Below are positions 9,199-17,700 of a stretch of 64,000 bases of DNA, piece after piece (positions within the stretch are counted from its first letter, which is position 1; each line of letters opens with the position of its first letter). The notes under the pieces were generated by a model that had not been told where the DNA came from, searched no databases, and worked only from the letters and a program-made list of their open reading frames with translations. Source of the DNA: Streptomyces sp. GKU 895. Lineage in GTDB: Bacteria > Actinomycetota > Actinomycetes > Streptomycetales > Streptomycetaceae. The stretch covers positions 26,087 to 90,086 of the forward strand of contig MWJO01000023.1 of NCBI GenBank assembly GCA_002027195.1, written 5' to 3'. Made by a program: the position numbers and the translations under genes.

Positions 9199-10695
9199 AT
9201 GAGCGTGCTCGAAACGGCGGGTGGGCTGCTGGCCCGGCGCAGGCTGATCACCACCTGGCTGCCGGTGCTGGTCTTCGTCTCGGCACTGGCGGTCGTCGGT
9301 GTCGCGGCGCTCGGGACCGCCCGGGCCGAAAAGTGGTGGGCCGAACTGCCAGGACAGGCCAGGGCCATTGCCGGCGTAGTGCTCCTGGCGGCAACCGTGC
9401 TCGCATCGGAGCTCCTGGCCGGGTTCCGCCCCGCCGTCGTCAGACTCTACGAGGGGTACTGGTCGGCGTTGCCCGGAGGGAGCGCCCTGATGCGCTCGGG
9501 CCGGGAGCGCACCGCTGCCGTGGCTGATCCGACGCGTCCGTGGACCTCGCCCACTCCCGACCGGCTGATGCCCACCCGGCTGGGGAACATTCTCGCCGCC
9601 GCCGAACAGCAGGCGGACCGCTACGGAATGGACGCCGCGACGGCATGGCCGCGGCTCTACACGGCGCTGCCGGAACCCTTCACTATCCTGCTCGGGCAGG
9701 CGGCCACCTCCCTCGAACTCATGATCACCGTGAGCGTGCTCGGCGGCCTGTTCGCACTGGTCGCGTGTCCGATCGCGGCGGCGGCTCTGTCCTGGTACTG
9801 GGCCCCGCTGCTGCTCTGGGCCGGGGGGCTCCTCGCCTGGGCCGGATACCGTGGCGCGCTGGGAGCCGCCGGGCGCTACGGCGAACTGGTGCGCGCGGCC
9901 TTCGACGTGCATCGCTGGCTCTTGCTCGACGCGATGGGCCTGAGCAGACCCGAGAGCTGGGCCGCCGAGCTCAGGCAGTGGGAGCAGATCCACCAGCTCT
10001 GGCAGCGCGGTCGCCCCGACAGCGGCTCGGCCCATGTGCTGGGCTACCCCTCACCCGCCGATGCGGATCCCGCCTCGTCGACACCGCCGCCCCAGACCGA
10101 ACCGGCCCGACCAGTAGCCGGGACCTCCGAGGCGGAAGCGCCCCCGCCGACGGCCGACGAGGAACCCAGTCCTCCAGCACTCGACGAGGAACCGTCACTG
10201 CCGGCGCACGCCGCTCCGTCGGCCGGACGCCGGCCCCTGCTCATCACCCTCTGCCTAGGCGTGCTCGCGATCCTCGGCGCAGCTCTGCCGCACGCGTTCC
10301 GGGACGAAGGGGTGACGGCCTCCCGCGACCTTCCGGACTTCCATGTCCTGACCGCCTCCGACCTGTCCGGTCCAGCGCCCGGCCTGGTAGGCCGGTACAC
10401 ACTTCGGCCGATCGCCGAGCACACACAAGTGTCCCCCGACGACCTGGGCCCGTGCCTCCCTGCCCCGGGTCTCACGGGCCGGATCGTCACCACGCTCACC
10501 GTCCAACGCCCCGCGTTCACGTTGGACCGAGGTGACAACCTCCTAGTCCTACCGCACTCACAGAAGGGCCCAGCAATGCGTGTCACAGTCCTGGACTTCT
10601 CCGCAGCCAAGGACCAGGTAACCGTCGCCATAACCGAGGCCGAGCTGTCCCGGCTCCTGTCCACAAAGAATCCCGTGCTCCAGCTCGCACGCTGA
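9199..10695 (+). CDS. Integral membrane protein with C-terminal SAF-like domain
   Basis: A protein of 498 residues. N-terminal membrane segments lie at about 18-40 and 52-75, and a hydrophobic pair lies near 172-220. A cytoplasmic-looking segment rich in Trp and charge follows, then a low-complexity Pro/Glu/Ala linker (about 285-345), a further membrane segment (about 347-366) and a C-terminal domain. That domain begins with SRDLPDFHVLTASDL and continues GLVGRYTLRPI, the signature of SAF domains (antifreeze/flagellar FlgA/pilus CpaB-like folds). It follows the CBS/zinc-ribbon gene after six bases and is divergent from the CHAT-STAND gene, suggesting a membrane output or sensor for that locus. 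Function unknown. Confidence 0.8.
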   Translation: MSVLETAGGLLARRRLITTWLPVLVFVSALAVVGVAALGTARAEKWWAELPGQARAIAGVVLLAATVLASELLAGFRPAVVRLYEGYWSALPGGSALMRSGRERTAAVADPTRPWTSPTPDRLMPTRLGNILAAAEQQADRYGMDAATAWPRLYTALPEPFTILLGQAATSLELMITVSVLGGLFALVACPIAAAALSWYWAPLLLWAGGLLAWAGYRGALGAAGRYGELVRAAFDVHRWLLLDAMGLSRPESWAAELRQWEQIHQLWQRGRPDSGSAHVLGYPSPADADPASSTPPPQTEPARPVAGTSEAEAPPPTADEEPSPPALDEEPSLPAHAAPSAGRRPLLITLCLGVLAILGAALPHAFRDEGVTASRDLPDFHVLTASDLSGPAPGLVGRYTLRPIAEHTQVSPDDLGPCLPAPGLTGRIVTTLTVQRPAFTLDRGDNLLVLPHSQKGPAMRVTVLDFSAAKDQVTVAITEAELSRLLSTKNPVLQLAR

Positions 10696-10770
10696 GGGAA
10701 GGCCCTCCCGTACAGCCGCGTGCCGTCACGCCTTGGTGCAGTCCCCATTCAGCTGTAGTCGGCGGCAGGT

Positions 10771-10785
10771 GACGCGCGAGCCGAT
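10771..10785. repeat. Direct repeat copy 1 flanking a broken gene (copy 2 at 11506-11520)
   Basis: GACGCGCGAGCCGAT occurs here and again at 11506-11520, 735 bases apart (245 codons, so in the same frame). The match extends leftwards through GCAGG with one indel. The copies bracket the HEAT-like remnant almost exactly. Confidence 0.6.
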
Positions 10786-10797
10786 CTGCGTGATGAC

Positions 10798-11531
10798 GTG
10801 GCCTGGTCAGACTTGTCCCCTGCCGCGGGATCTGCCAGCGACACGCCACGACACCTGGCAGCCCTCCTCGGCAAGGATGCGCGGGCCTCTGTCGACGGGT
10901 ACTCGCACCTGTGGTCGGCGACGCTTCGCCGCGAGGGTAAGGCATGGGCTGCGACGGCGCCCACTGCGATGCTTGTCGCCGAGCTCCTGGACAACCCGCT
11001 GCTGGGGCTCGACGATCCCTCGCTGCCCAATCGGGTCCAGCACCGCGCGCCGGACCTGCAGGCTTGGACGGATGAGTACGTGTCGGCTGATGAGGATGGC
11101 CGGGCCCGGACGTGGCAGGACGGCACGGGACTGGGTGACGTCGTCCTCGATCAGGCGGTGCTCGCCTGCTTCGATGTGGTTCCCGTGCTGCTGCAGCGAA
11201 CACTGCCGTACCTCGCGTCAGAACGTGCCAGGTGCAGGACATGTGCCGCCGCAGCGGTTGGGGCACTGGCGCGGCATCCTGCGGCCTCCGCGCAACGTAC
11301 GGAGCTGCTGAAAGAGTTGACGCTGACCCCCATGCAGGCGTTCGGGGCTGCGCGGCCCTGGCACCACACCTTGCCGGCAACGACACGGCAGAGCACGTGC
11401 TCATGGAACTGGAGCGGTCGCCGCAAGCGTTCAGCAAGTCCTTCGGCGACATGGCTCCGCCTCTGCAGCTCCAGTCCCAGTCGCTCCAGGACTTGCTCGC
11501 AGGGCGACGCGCGAGCCGATGCCAAATGTAA
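10798..11531 (+). pseudogene. HEAT-repeat-like protein, frameshifted and truncated
   Basis: The first frame (VAWSDLSPAAGSASD, then SATLRREGKAWAATAPTAM and LVAELLDNPLLG) resembles HEAT-type proteins common in Streptomyces. That frame degenerates after about residue 185. The sense continues in another frame as LAPHLAGNDTAEHVLMELER and SFGDMAPPLQLQSQSLQDLL, ending at 11531, a net -1 shift near 11340. The 5' end also looks short: there is an in-frame stop at 10756 and no ribosome site. The product would be a cytosolic scaffold of unknown role. Confidence 0.55.
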
Positions 11532-11778
11532 GCGACCCCTGAGTTTCAGCCGGACGTTGCTGACGTTGTTCGGGGCGCGATCTCCAGAGCCATCGCCTCG
11601 CAGACCGCCCGTGCCCGCAGTGGGGCGTCGGCGCGGCGAACACCGCCATGATCTGGTAGACCGGATGGTCCGGCAGGTCAGGACCGGCGGCGTCGGCCGG
11701 AAGGGTCAGGTAGCGCGAGCAACTCCGTTGAGCTGCCGCACCGTCCGCCGCTGCGGCTTCACAGATGGGTGATCGCGA
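11530..11778 (-). pseudogene. Remnant of a small winged-helix-like protein
   Basis: The minus strand reads LPDHPVYQIMAVFAAPTP in one frame, RARAVCEAMALEIAP in the next and NNVSNVRLKLR in the third. Put together these resemble a recurrent actinobacterial segment (LPDHPVYQ...VCEAM.L.IAPNN..N.RLKL) found at the ends of proteins often seen near mobile elements. At least two single-base losses are needed to join the pieces. Only the last part of the gene is present. Family assignment is from memory. Confidence 0.4.
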
Positions 11779-11779
11779 G

Positions 11780-12382
11780 TCAGAAGTAGTCGCCGCGTTC
11801 GGCCCGGCGCAGGATGTCGCGTTCCTGGCCGCTCCGGGTGGCCAGTGAGTCCTCGTGGTCGATGACGATGGTGTCATTGGCCCGTCGCGCTCGTACCTGG
11901 GCTCCGTAACCGTCCGTCGCCTTCACCAGCAGAGCGTCCTGGTGTGCGGCGGGCCAGCTTTGGATCAGATAGAACTCCACGACGTCGTCCATCACGGTGT
12001 GGTCGACGGCGCGGTCCCGACCGCGGGCGTGGACACGCAACCGGTACGTGCCGGGTCCCTGGACGGCCAGTGACGGCAGATCCGCCGCTTCGTCCATGAA
12101 CGACGTCACGAGCAGTTCCCCGGACGAGGAGGTACACGAGATCTCAGCGAGCTCCTCCCACCCCGAGCCGGGGTCGGGCCGCTGGAGATGCGGCTCGACC
12201 GTGACGCGGACGTCTCCGGTGTGGATCCCTGTGCTCACCTCAATAGTTCCGCCAGAGGCAGACACCAGACCGGTGATACTCGCGTCCACGTCGTCGGCTA
12301 CAGGACCGTCCGGATCCGTGATCTGGAAACGGTGGTACTCCACGGCCACCAGGTCGCTGTTGGTAGGGGCTGATTCATCCAT
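11780..12382 (-). CDS. Conserved Streptomyces-type protein of unknown function
   Basis: About 200 residues, acidic and soluble. Recognisable blocks are VAVEYHRFQITDPDGP near the start, the central TGIHTGDVRVTVE, GPGTYRLRVHARGRDRA, and VEFYLIQSWPA followed by KATDGYGAQVRAR. I recall similar proteins in Streptomyces without an assigned function. The Met at 12382 is preceded by AGGCGAG; a Met six codons upstream (12400) is possible but has a poorer ribosome site. It stands alone between gene remnants, and no operon partner is visible. Confidence 0.75.
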   Translation of the reverse strand: MDESAPTNSDLVAVEYHRFQITDPDGPVADDVDASITGLVSASGGTIEVSTGIHTGDVRVTVEPHLQRPDPGSGWEELAEISCTSSSGELLVTSFMDEAADLPSLAVQGPGTYRLRVHARGRDRAVDHTVMDDVVEFYLIQSWPAAHQDALLVKATDGYGAQVRARRANDTIVIDHEDSLATRSGQERDILRRAERGDYF

Positions 12383-12410
12383 GGCCTCGCCTGTTCTCAT
12401 CTGGCTGCTC

Positions 12411-12560
12411 TAGGCGATCCATACCAGGAACCGGTCGCCTTCCAGTACACAGGCGTAGCTGTAGAACCCCTTGAGCGCCTTGCCCGCATCCTCGTTCTGC
12501 TGGGCGTTGACCATGCGACGGCTGAAGTCGCCGCCGCCGTACCTGGCGCCCTGTCAGGTA
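12411..12560 (-). pseudogene. C-terminal gene fragment, unknown
   Basis: A short minus-strand frame reads YGGGDFSRRMVNAQQNEDAG, then KALKGFYSYACVLEGDRFLVWIA before a stop. Its composition looks like real protein rather than a wrong frame. An in-frame stop lies just upstream, so at most about 50 residues are encoded. I do not recognise the family. Confidence 0.3.
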
Positions 12561-12717
12561 CTGACGAAGGGGTACTCGTCGCAGGACCTACCCGGTGGCC
12601 GCTCCAGGCTCGTCGGTCATGCCGTATCCGGCTCGGCAAGGTCATCCGTCTTGAACAACTGCTAGAGTTCGCCCGCTTGTTCGGGGGGATGGGGCCCTCC
12701 GTCGGGAGGGGAAGCAA

Positions 12718-15700
12718 GTGACTCGTCGTACCTTCATACGTGGCTCCCTTGCCACGATCATCGGTTTGGCGCTCTGTGTGTCCGCCGTGCCGCTGGTGGC
12801 ATCGGCGCACGCGGAGACCGCAACGGAAGTCATCGTTCCGGCCACCATGCGCACAACCCCACGCACGGCGTACCTGCAGAGCGCGGGGGCTTCCGGCTTC
12901 CTCGAGTACCGCTCCACCGCCGAAGGTTCCGGCCTCTGGTGGACCAGCTACGACGGCAGCCGGAAGCCCGTGGAAGGTGGCGAGGGACTCGAGCCGCGCA
13001 CTGCGGGTTCGTACGGCACCGGTTCGGACGTCGTCGCCCTTCGCCCGACCCAGAGCAGTGGTGGACAGGTCCTGCTCCGGGACATGGGAACCGGTACGAC
13101 GCAGACCGTGGCCATCCCATCAGGCCAGAGATATCTGCAGACGTACGGACGTACTGTCCTGACCAGCACGTCGACCGATGGGGAACGGACTCAGCTGTTC
13201 CTGCTGCACAACGAGAACGGCAGCACGGTGCAGAAGCCCGTGACCGGATTCCCGGACGGGACGGTCTTCCCCTTCTTTCCCAGGGGTTCCGCCTCCGGCA
13301 TCCTCGTCAACTACAACGGCCCGGACCATGTCCTCCATTACGCCTGGGTGGATGTCGAGACCGGTGCGGCCACGATCTTGCCTCCGCTGGTGGCGAACTC
13401 GGACACCGTGGTCGGATCCGACTACCTGGTCAGCTGGTACGGCACGTCCCGGGTACGGGTGTATGCCAAGGGCTCCTACGACTCGCCCACTCACGAGGTT
13501 GCGTTCCCCCGCACCTCTGAGAACACGATCCTCGGCGTTGTCGGTGACGCGCTCGTCGTCGCGCGGCGCAGCGGCTCGTCCGACTGGAGTGTGTCAGCAC
13601 TGCCCTTCGACGGCTCCGCGGAGCTGCCGCTGTTCAAGCGGGCGGATCCCGCTACCGTCATCACCCCCGACGGCGGCCTGGTCCTCGCCGGTGGGGAGTC
13701 CTCTGTGGACTACGGCATCGCCAAGGTACAGGCGGGGGCCGACGGTCTGCCCCGGGTCCACCGGATCGTGGACCTTCCGGCCGTGCCCATGGGGATCGAG
13801 TCGCTCGACCTGAGCGGCGGTGAGCTGATGACCTACGAGTCCGGCGACGGTGCGACCCACTTGTACAGCCGCTCGCTGGCCACGGCGGAGGCGCTGACGG
13901 CGGGCGCGCGCACGGACCGGGGAGCGACCCGAAGGTGTGGGGTCATGGCCGGGGACTACGGGAGCTGTCCCGATCTGATGGGTACGGGTGACGGCCGGGC
14001 GGTCATCCGGAACGCGGCCGGGGAGATCTCCGTCCTGGACCGGGGCCAGTCCCTTCCCGGCACCGTGGTGACCTCCGGCCTCCAGGACCACCATGGCCTC
14101 GCGGACGTTGAGGGCCGGTATGCGGCCTGGCATGGACCCTTGCCCGCGGGAGACGGCCTGGTGGTGGCGGATCTGGACACACGGAAGGTCGTGCTGACCC
14201 GTACGGGCGCAGCCGGTGCGGTGCCCTCCGCCCTGTGGGGGGAAACGCTGTGGACGGCGGCCGGGGACGGCAGTGTCACGGCCACGGAGATTCGTTCGGG
14301 CAACCCGATCACGTCGTTCCGCGTGGTCGGCAGCGGTTGCGCTCCGGGCAACTTCCAGGCGGTGGGACGCTGGGTGTACTGGTCCGGCTCGTGCGATCTC
14401 CCCCAGGGCAGCGTGCAGCAGGCCTTCGTGTACGACACCCGCAGGAAGACGCTCATCGCTGTGCCCACTGGCGCAGAGGCGTACCTGGGCGACGGCTTCC
14501 TGGTCACGCGTGACTCCACATCCGCAGCGCTGATCCTCACGGACGTCACGAGCGGCTCCGCGGTGAGCCGAACCCTGGCGGCCAAGGCCGGAAGGTGGGA
14601 CGTCGATCCGTACACCGGCCTGGTCGGCTACGTGGACCCGGCCTCCCAGGACATCCACGTCCTACGAAGCGGCGTCCCCGCCACGGACATCGCGCTCCTG
14701 GGGATGAAGACGGAGCCCGCGGTCAGCCTGGTGGACTCGTCGTCCTCGTGGGACGGCACGTGGTGGCTGTCGAAGCCGGCGGCGTCGTGGACGCTGGTCC
14801 TCAGGAACAAGGCGACCGGGGCCACGGTGCGCACGCTGTCCGATGGCGCCGCCCACGACGCCATCCATACGTCCTGGAACGGCAGGACGCCGGACGGCGC
14901 CTATGTGCCGAACGGCACGTACAACTGGACGCTGACGGTGGCCCCGGCTGCCAAGCAGGGTGCGCCGGCGACGGCGACCGGCTCACTGAAGCTGACCGGT
15001 GGCGCCGCGGTGAGACGTGACCATGTCGGGTCCGACGGCTTCGGTGAGCTGCTCACCCTCAACTCCTCCGGCGCGCTGACGCTCCAGCAGGGCACCGGCA
15101 AGGGCACGTTCTCCGGCAAGGTGAGCGGCAGCGGCTGGCCGACCACGGTCAAGCCGGTGCCTTTCGGGGACCTCAGCGGGGACCGCTGCAACGACGTCCT
15201 CGTGCGGTTGAGCAGTGGTGCCCTGCGGGCCTACAAGCCGGCGTGCGGGGCCGCGCTCAAGCCGTCGACGGCGTACACCTCGCTGGGCACGTCCGGCTGG
15301 AACCAGTACGACGTGCTGACCGCGCCCGGTGACATCACCAGCGACGGTCGCCCCGACCTGATCGCGCGGAACTCCTCGACCGGGACGGTGTACCTCTACA
15401 AGGGCACCAACACCGGCCAGCTGTCGGCCCGGGTGAAGCTCTACGACAACTGGAAGACGTACAAGAAGATCGTGGGCGCCGGGGACCTGAACGGCGACGG
15501 CGTCGGGGACCTGCTCGCGCAGGACAAGGCGAACAACCTGTACCGGTACTACGGCACCGGCACCGGCACGTTCGGCGCCCGCACGAAGGTCTTCTCCGAC
15601 TGGGGCGGCTCCTACAACGTGATCGTCGGCGTCGGTGACATCACAGGGGACGGCAAGGCCGACCTCGTCTCGCGGGACAGCGGGGGGAACGTCTGGCGCA

Positions 15701-15780
15701 ACAACGGCGACGGCAAGGGATCCTTCGGCGCACGGGTGAGGATCGCCACCGGCTGGCAGGGCTACAAGAACCTCTACTAG
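12718..15780 (+). CDS. Large secreted FG-GAP/VCBS protein with FlgD-like Ig domain
   Basis: A 1020-residue exported protein. A twin-Arg-containing N-terminus (TRRTFIRGS) and hydrophobic core lead to an Ala-x-Ala-type cleavage near residue 32. Residues from about 45 to 680 look like beta-propeller repeats. Near 690-760 is a FlgD-like Ig segment (WTLVLRNKATG, then WNGRTPDGAYVPNGTYNWTL). The last 250 residues are FG-GAP/VCBS repeats with calcium-loop motifs: DLSGDRCND, DITSDGRPDL, DLNGDGVGDL and DITGDGKADL. GGGAGGGGAAG just upstream of the GTG supports the start. It is monocistronic with a hairpin directly after the stop. Likely an extracellular adhesion or binding protein; no enzyme domain is visible. 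Confidence 0.88.
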   Translation: MTRRTFIRGSLATIIGLALCVSAVPLVASAHAETATEVIVPATMRTTPRTAYLQSAGASGFLEYRSTAEGSGLWWTSYDGSRKPVEGGEGLEPRTAGSYGTGSDVVALRPTQSSGGQVLLRDMGTGTTQTVAIPSGQRYLQTYGRTVLTSTSTDGERTQLFLLHNENGSTVQKPVTGFPDGTVFPFFPRGSASGILVNYNGPDHVLHYAWVDVETGAATILPPLVANSDTVVGSDYLVSWYGTSRVRVYAKGSYDSPTHEVAFPRTSENTILGVVGDALVVARRSGSSDWSVSALPFDGSAELPLFKRADPATVITPDGGLVLAGGESSVDYGIAKVQAGADGLPRVHRIVDLPAVPMGIESLDLSGGELMTYESGDGATHLYSRSLATAEALTAGARTDRGATRRCGVMAGDYGSCPDLMGTGDGRAVIRNAAGEISVLDRGQSLPGTVVTSGLQDHHGLADVEGRYAAWHGPLPAGDGLVVADLDTRKVVLTRTGAAGAVPSALWGETLWTAAGDGSVTATEIRSGNPITSFRVVGSGCAPGNFQAVGRWVYWSGSCDLPQGSVQQAFVYDTRRKTLIAVPTGAEAYLGDGFLVTRDSTSAALILTDVTSGSAVSRTLAAKAGRWDVDPYTGLVGYVDPASQDIHVLRSGVPATDIALLGMKTEPAVSLVDSSSSWDGTWWLSKPAASWTLVLRNKATGATVRTLSDGAAHDAIHTSWNGRTPDGAYVPNGTYNWTLTVAPAAKQGAPATATGSLKLTGGAAVRRDHVGSDGFGELLTLNSSGALTLQQGTGKGTFSGKVSGSGWPTTVKPVPFGDLSGDRCNDVLVRLSSGALRAYKPACGAALKPSTAYTSLGTSGWNQYDVLTAPGDITSDGRPDLIARNSSTGTVYLYKGTNTGQLSARVKLYDNWKTYKKIVGAGDLNGDGVGDLLAQDKANNLYRYYGTGTGTFGARTKVFSDWGGSYNVIVGVGDITGDGKADLVSRDSGGNVWRNNGDGKGSFGARVRIATGWQGYKNLY

Positions 15781-15781
15781 C

Positions 15782-15818
15782 TTGACTCCGTCGAGGATCT
15801 CGGCGTCGGCGGAGTCAA
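15782..15818 (+). terminator. Hairpin terminator after the FG-GAP gene
   Basis: TTGACTCCG at 15782-15790 pairs perfectly with CGGAGTCAA at 15810-15818, with further weak pairing into the 19-base loop. It begins two bases after the stop codon. Confidence 0.6.
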
Positions 15819-16422
15819 CTGCCCAGGGTTCGCCAGGACTTCAGGCGAGGGATCTCGCGCTGGTCGAGGTAGTTCTGGAAGGCAGTGGGCTGGCGGGGTG
15901 TCGGGGCTTCCTCAGCCGGTGACAGTCGCGAGGCGAGGAGGTCGGGTAGGGGCGGTGCCAGCCCGCGCTGACCTGTCCCTGGGGCAAGCGATCTGCTGCT
16001 TGTCGTAGTCGATTGTGGAAGTCATCCCGGGCCTAACCCTCGCCTCGGCGGTGCTGGCGGGTGGGGTTGCTCTTCAGCGGTCCGGAGACGATGACCTGGT
16101 GTTCACGGGCTGCTTGTTCCAGGTGGGGCTGGGAGGGGCGTCTCGCGCTCGACTGCCGGGTCCGCACGGTCGCCCAGTTATTCGGGTGTCCGGCGGATTC
16201 GCACTACTGCCGTAGCGCTTGCACTTCGCTGAGCAAAGCGAGCACAGTCCTGCCTCGGCCTCGGTCCAGACCGGCGCCGTGTGGCCGCGCAGCTGGATCT
16301 CCGTGGGTGTGGCCATCGGGCATGTCCTGTTCTTGTGAATCACGACCGAAACCACCGCTTCGGGACGAAGAACAGAACAGTCACCACCTGAGCTGATTGT
16401 CAGCGGCGCCCCCAGCTGGCCG
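15819..16422. other. Intergenic stretch with a doubtful small frame
   Basis: About 600 bases. The only frame worth noting is minus-strand 16074-16355, whose middle reads LRGHTAPVWTEAEAGLCSLC followed by SAKCKRYG, a possible Cys-knuckle fragment. Its C-terminal part becomes Pro/Arg/Ser-rich as if frameshifted. I would not call a gene here. Confidence 0.4.
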
Positions 16423-17520
16423 CTACCCAGCCGCAGATGCGGAAGACGACGTAGCAGAGGGGTTCAGTGCCTCCTCGCGCAGCCGGTCCAGCACCTTCAG
16501 CCGGCCCTCCGTCTCGATGCGGGCGGTGGTCACGCGCTCCGGATAGCAGCGCATGAACATCCGGGTGAAGTGGGTGCCGTAGTGGATGTACTCGGTGGGG
16601 TCCGCGGTGTCGAGCGGGCGGGCCACCGCGTTGAAGGCCGGTTCGTGGAAATAGGCGAGGGTGTAGCGCTCGCGGTCGGCCAGGCGGACCTTGTGCGGGG
16701 TCGACAGGAGGGCGCCGCCGGTCATGAACTGCATGATGTCGCCGGGAAAGACGGTGAGGACGGCCGGGACCGGGGTGACGTAGGTCCACGGCTCCTCGTG
16801 TTCGTAACGGCCGGCCATGGATTCGCCGGGCAGCCAGTTGCGGCCGCGTTCCTCACCGGGGACGGGTGGCCGGACGTAGAGGCCGCCGACGTCGTCCTGC
16901 GCTGCGATGACGAGCAGGCCGTAGTCGGTGTGGGCGCCGATGCCGCGTTCGGAGCGCGCGTCGGCGGGAGGGAACCGCAGGACCCTCATGTGGTGCCAGC
17001 CGTCCGCGGTGAGCCGGGTGAAGTGGTCGGGGTCGTCCAGGCCGAGGCCGAGAGCCGTCAGCCGGAGCAGGCGGTGCCCCAACTCGCCGACGGCCGTCAT
17101 GTAGCCGTTCATGGCGCGGGCGTAGCCGGGTGAGGGCCAGGGGGCTGGGCCGTGGCAGGGCCATTGGTCGATGACGCGGGGGTCGTCGGCCGGGATGTCG
17201 GGGCACACCGTGAAGATCTCCGAGCCGTCCCGCTCCCCCGCCGTCTCCTCCTCGCCGGAGGCCACGTAGCCGCTGTAGCTGAGGTCCGAGACGTACCCTG
17301 CCTTCTCCTTGAGGGGTCTGCGGCAGAAGGCCCGGGATGCCTCCAGTGCCCTTTCGGTGGCTTCCTGTTGGGCGGGGGTGGCGTGGACCTGGAAGATGCC
17401 GTCGGCCTGCCAGGCGGCGACGAGCTCCTGGCCGAGGGCGCGGTCGGCATCCGTGCCGTCGACGGCGGCCGGCAGCCGGAACGTCCGCAGGGGCGCCGGG
17501 TCATGTGGGTCAGTGGTCAT
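16423..17520 (-). CDS. efe: Ethylene-forming enzyme homologue (2-oxoglutarate/Fe(II) dioxygenase)
   Basis: Closely resembles the Pseudomonas ethylene-forming enzyme, which converts 2-oxoglutarate to ethylene and CO2 and also hydroxylates L-Arg to give succinate, guanidine and a pyrroline product. Length is 365 residues against about 350. The jelly-roll core has the iron triad H197-x-D199 (GAHTDYG) and H276 (LSTPHKV), with 2OG-binding R285. Counterparts of the Pseudomonas Arg-pocket residues E84, T86, R171, Y192, R316 and Y318 are all present (E91, T93, R179, Y200, R324, Y326). Long blocks such as HTDYGLLVIAAQDDVGGLY match what I remember of that enzyme. GGAGG seven bases before the ATG fixes the start; a longer upstream frame lacks similarity. 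A 22-bp palindrome lies in the promoter. Ethylene production is inferred, not shown. Confidence 0.93.
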   Translation of the reverse strand: MTTDPHDPAPLRTFRLPAAVDGTDADRALGQELVAAWQADGIFQVHATPAQQEATERALEASRAFCRRPLKEKAGYVSDLSYSGYVASGEEETAGERDGSEIFTVCPDIPADDPRVIDQWPCHGPAPWPSPGYARAMNGYMTAVGELGHRLLRLTALGLGLDDPDHFTRLTADGWHHMRVLRFPPADARSERGIGAHTDYGLLVIAAQDDVGGLYVRPPVPGEERGRNWLPGESMAGRYEHEEPWTYVTPVPAVLTVFPGDIMQFMTGGALLSTPHKVRLADRERYTLAYFHEPAFNAVARPLDTADPTEYIHYGTHFTRMFMRCYPERVTTARIETEGRLKVLDRLREEALNPSATSSSASAAG

Positions 17521-17576
17521 TCTGAAACCTCCGAGAACTCCGCTCAGTGGTTGCGGGACAAACTGCTCCGGCCCAC

Positions 17577-17598
17577 GAACTGAACGGCCGTTCAGTTC
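17577..17598. promoter_or_regulatory. Perfect 22-bp palindrome, TetR-type operator candidate
   Basis: The palindrome has core TGAACGGCCGTTCA with four more matching bases on each side. It lies 57-78 bases upstream of the efe start and about 100 bases before the truncated permease on the other strand. The symmetry and half-site resemble operators bound by TetR-family repressors. No TetR-like gene is in this window, so the regulator must be elsewhere. Confidence 0.7.
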
Positions 17599-17700
17599 AC
17601 TTGCTTCCACCAGGTATCTGCGCGGTGTCTTCCGTCCCAGGCGTCCCGGAGTCGTCATGATCTGCCGTCACCCGTTTGCCGAATGCGAAGAGGTGGGGCG

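Noticed and set aside
17521..17658. N-terminal extension of the efe product
   Set aside because: The extension has no similarity, and GGAGG sits exactly before the ATG at 17520.
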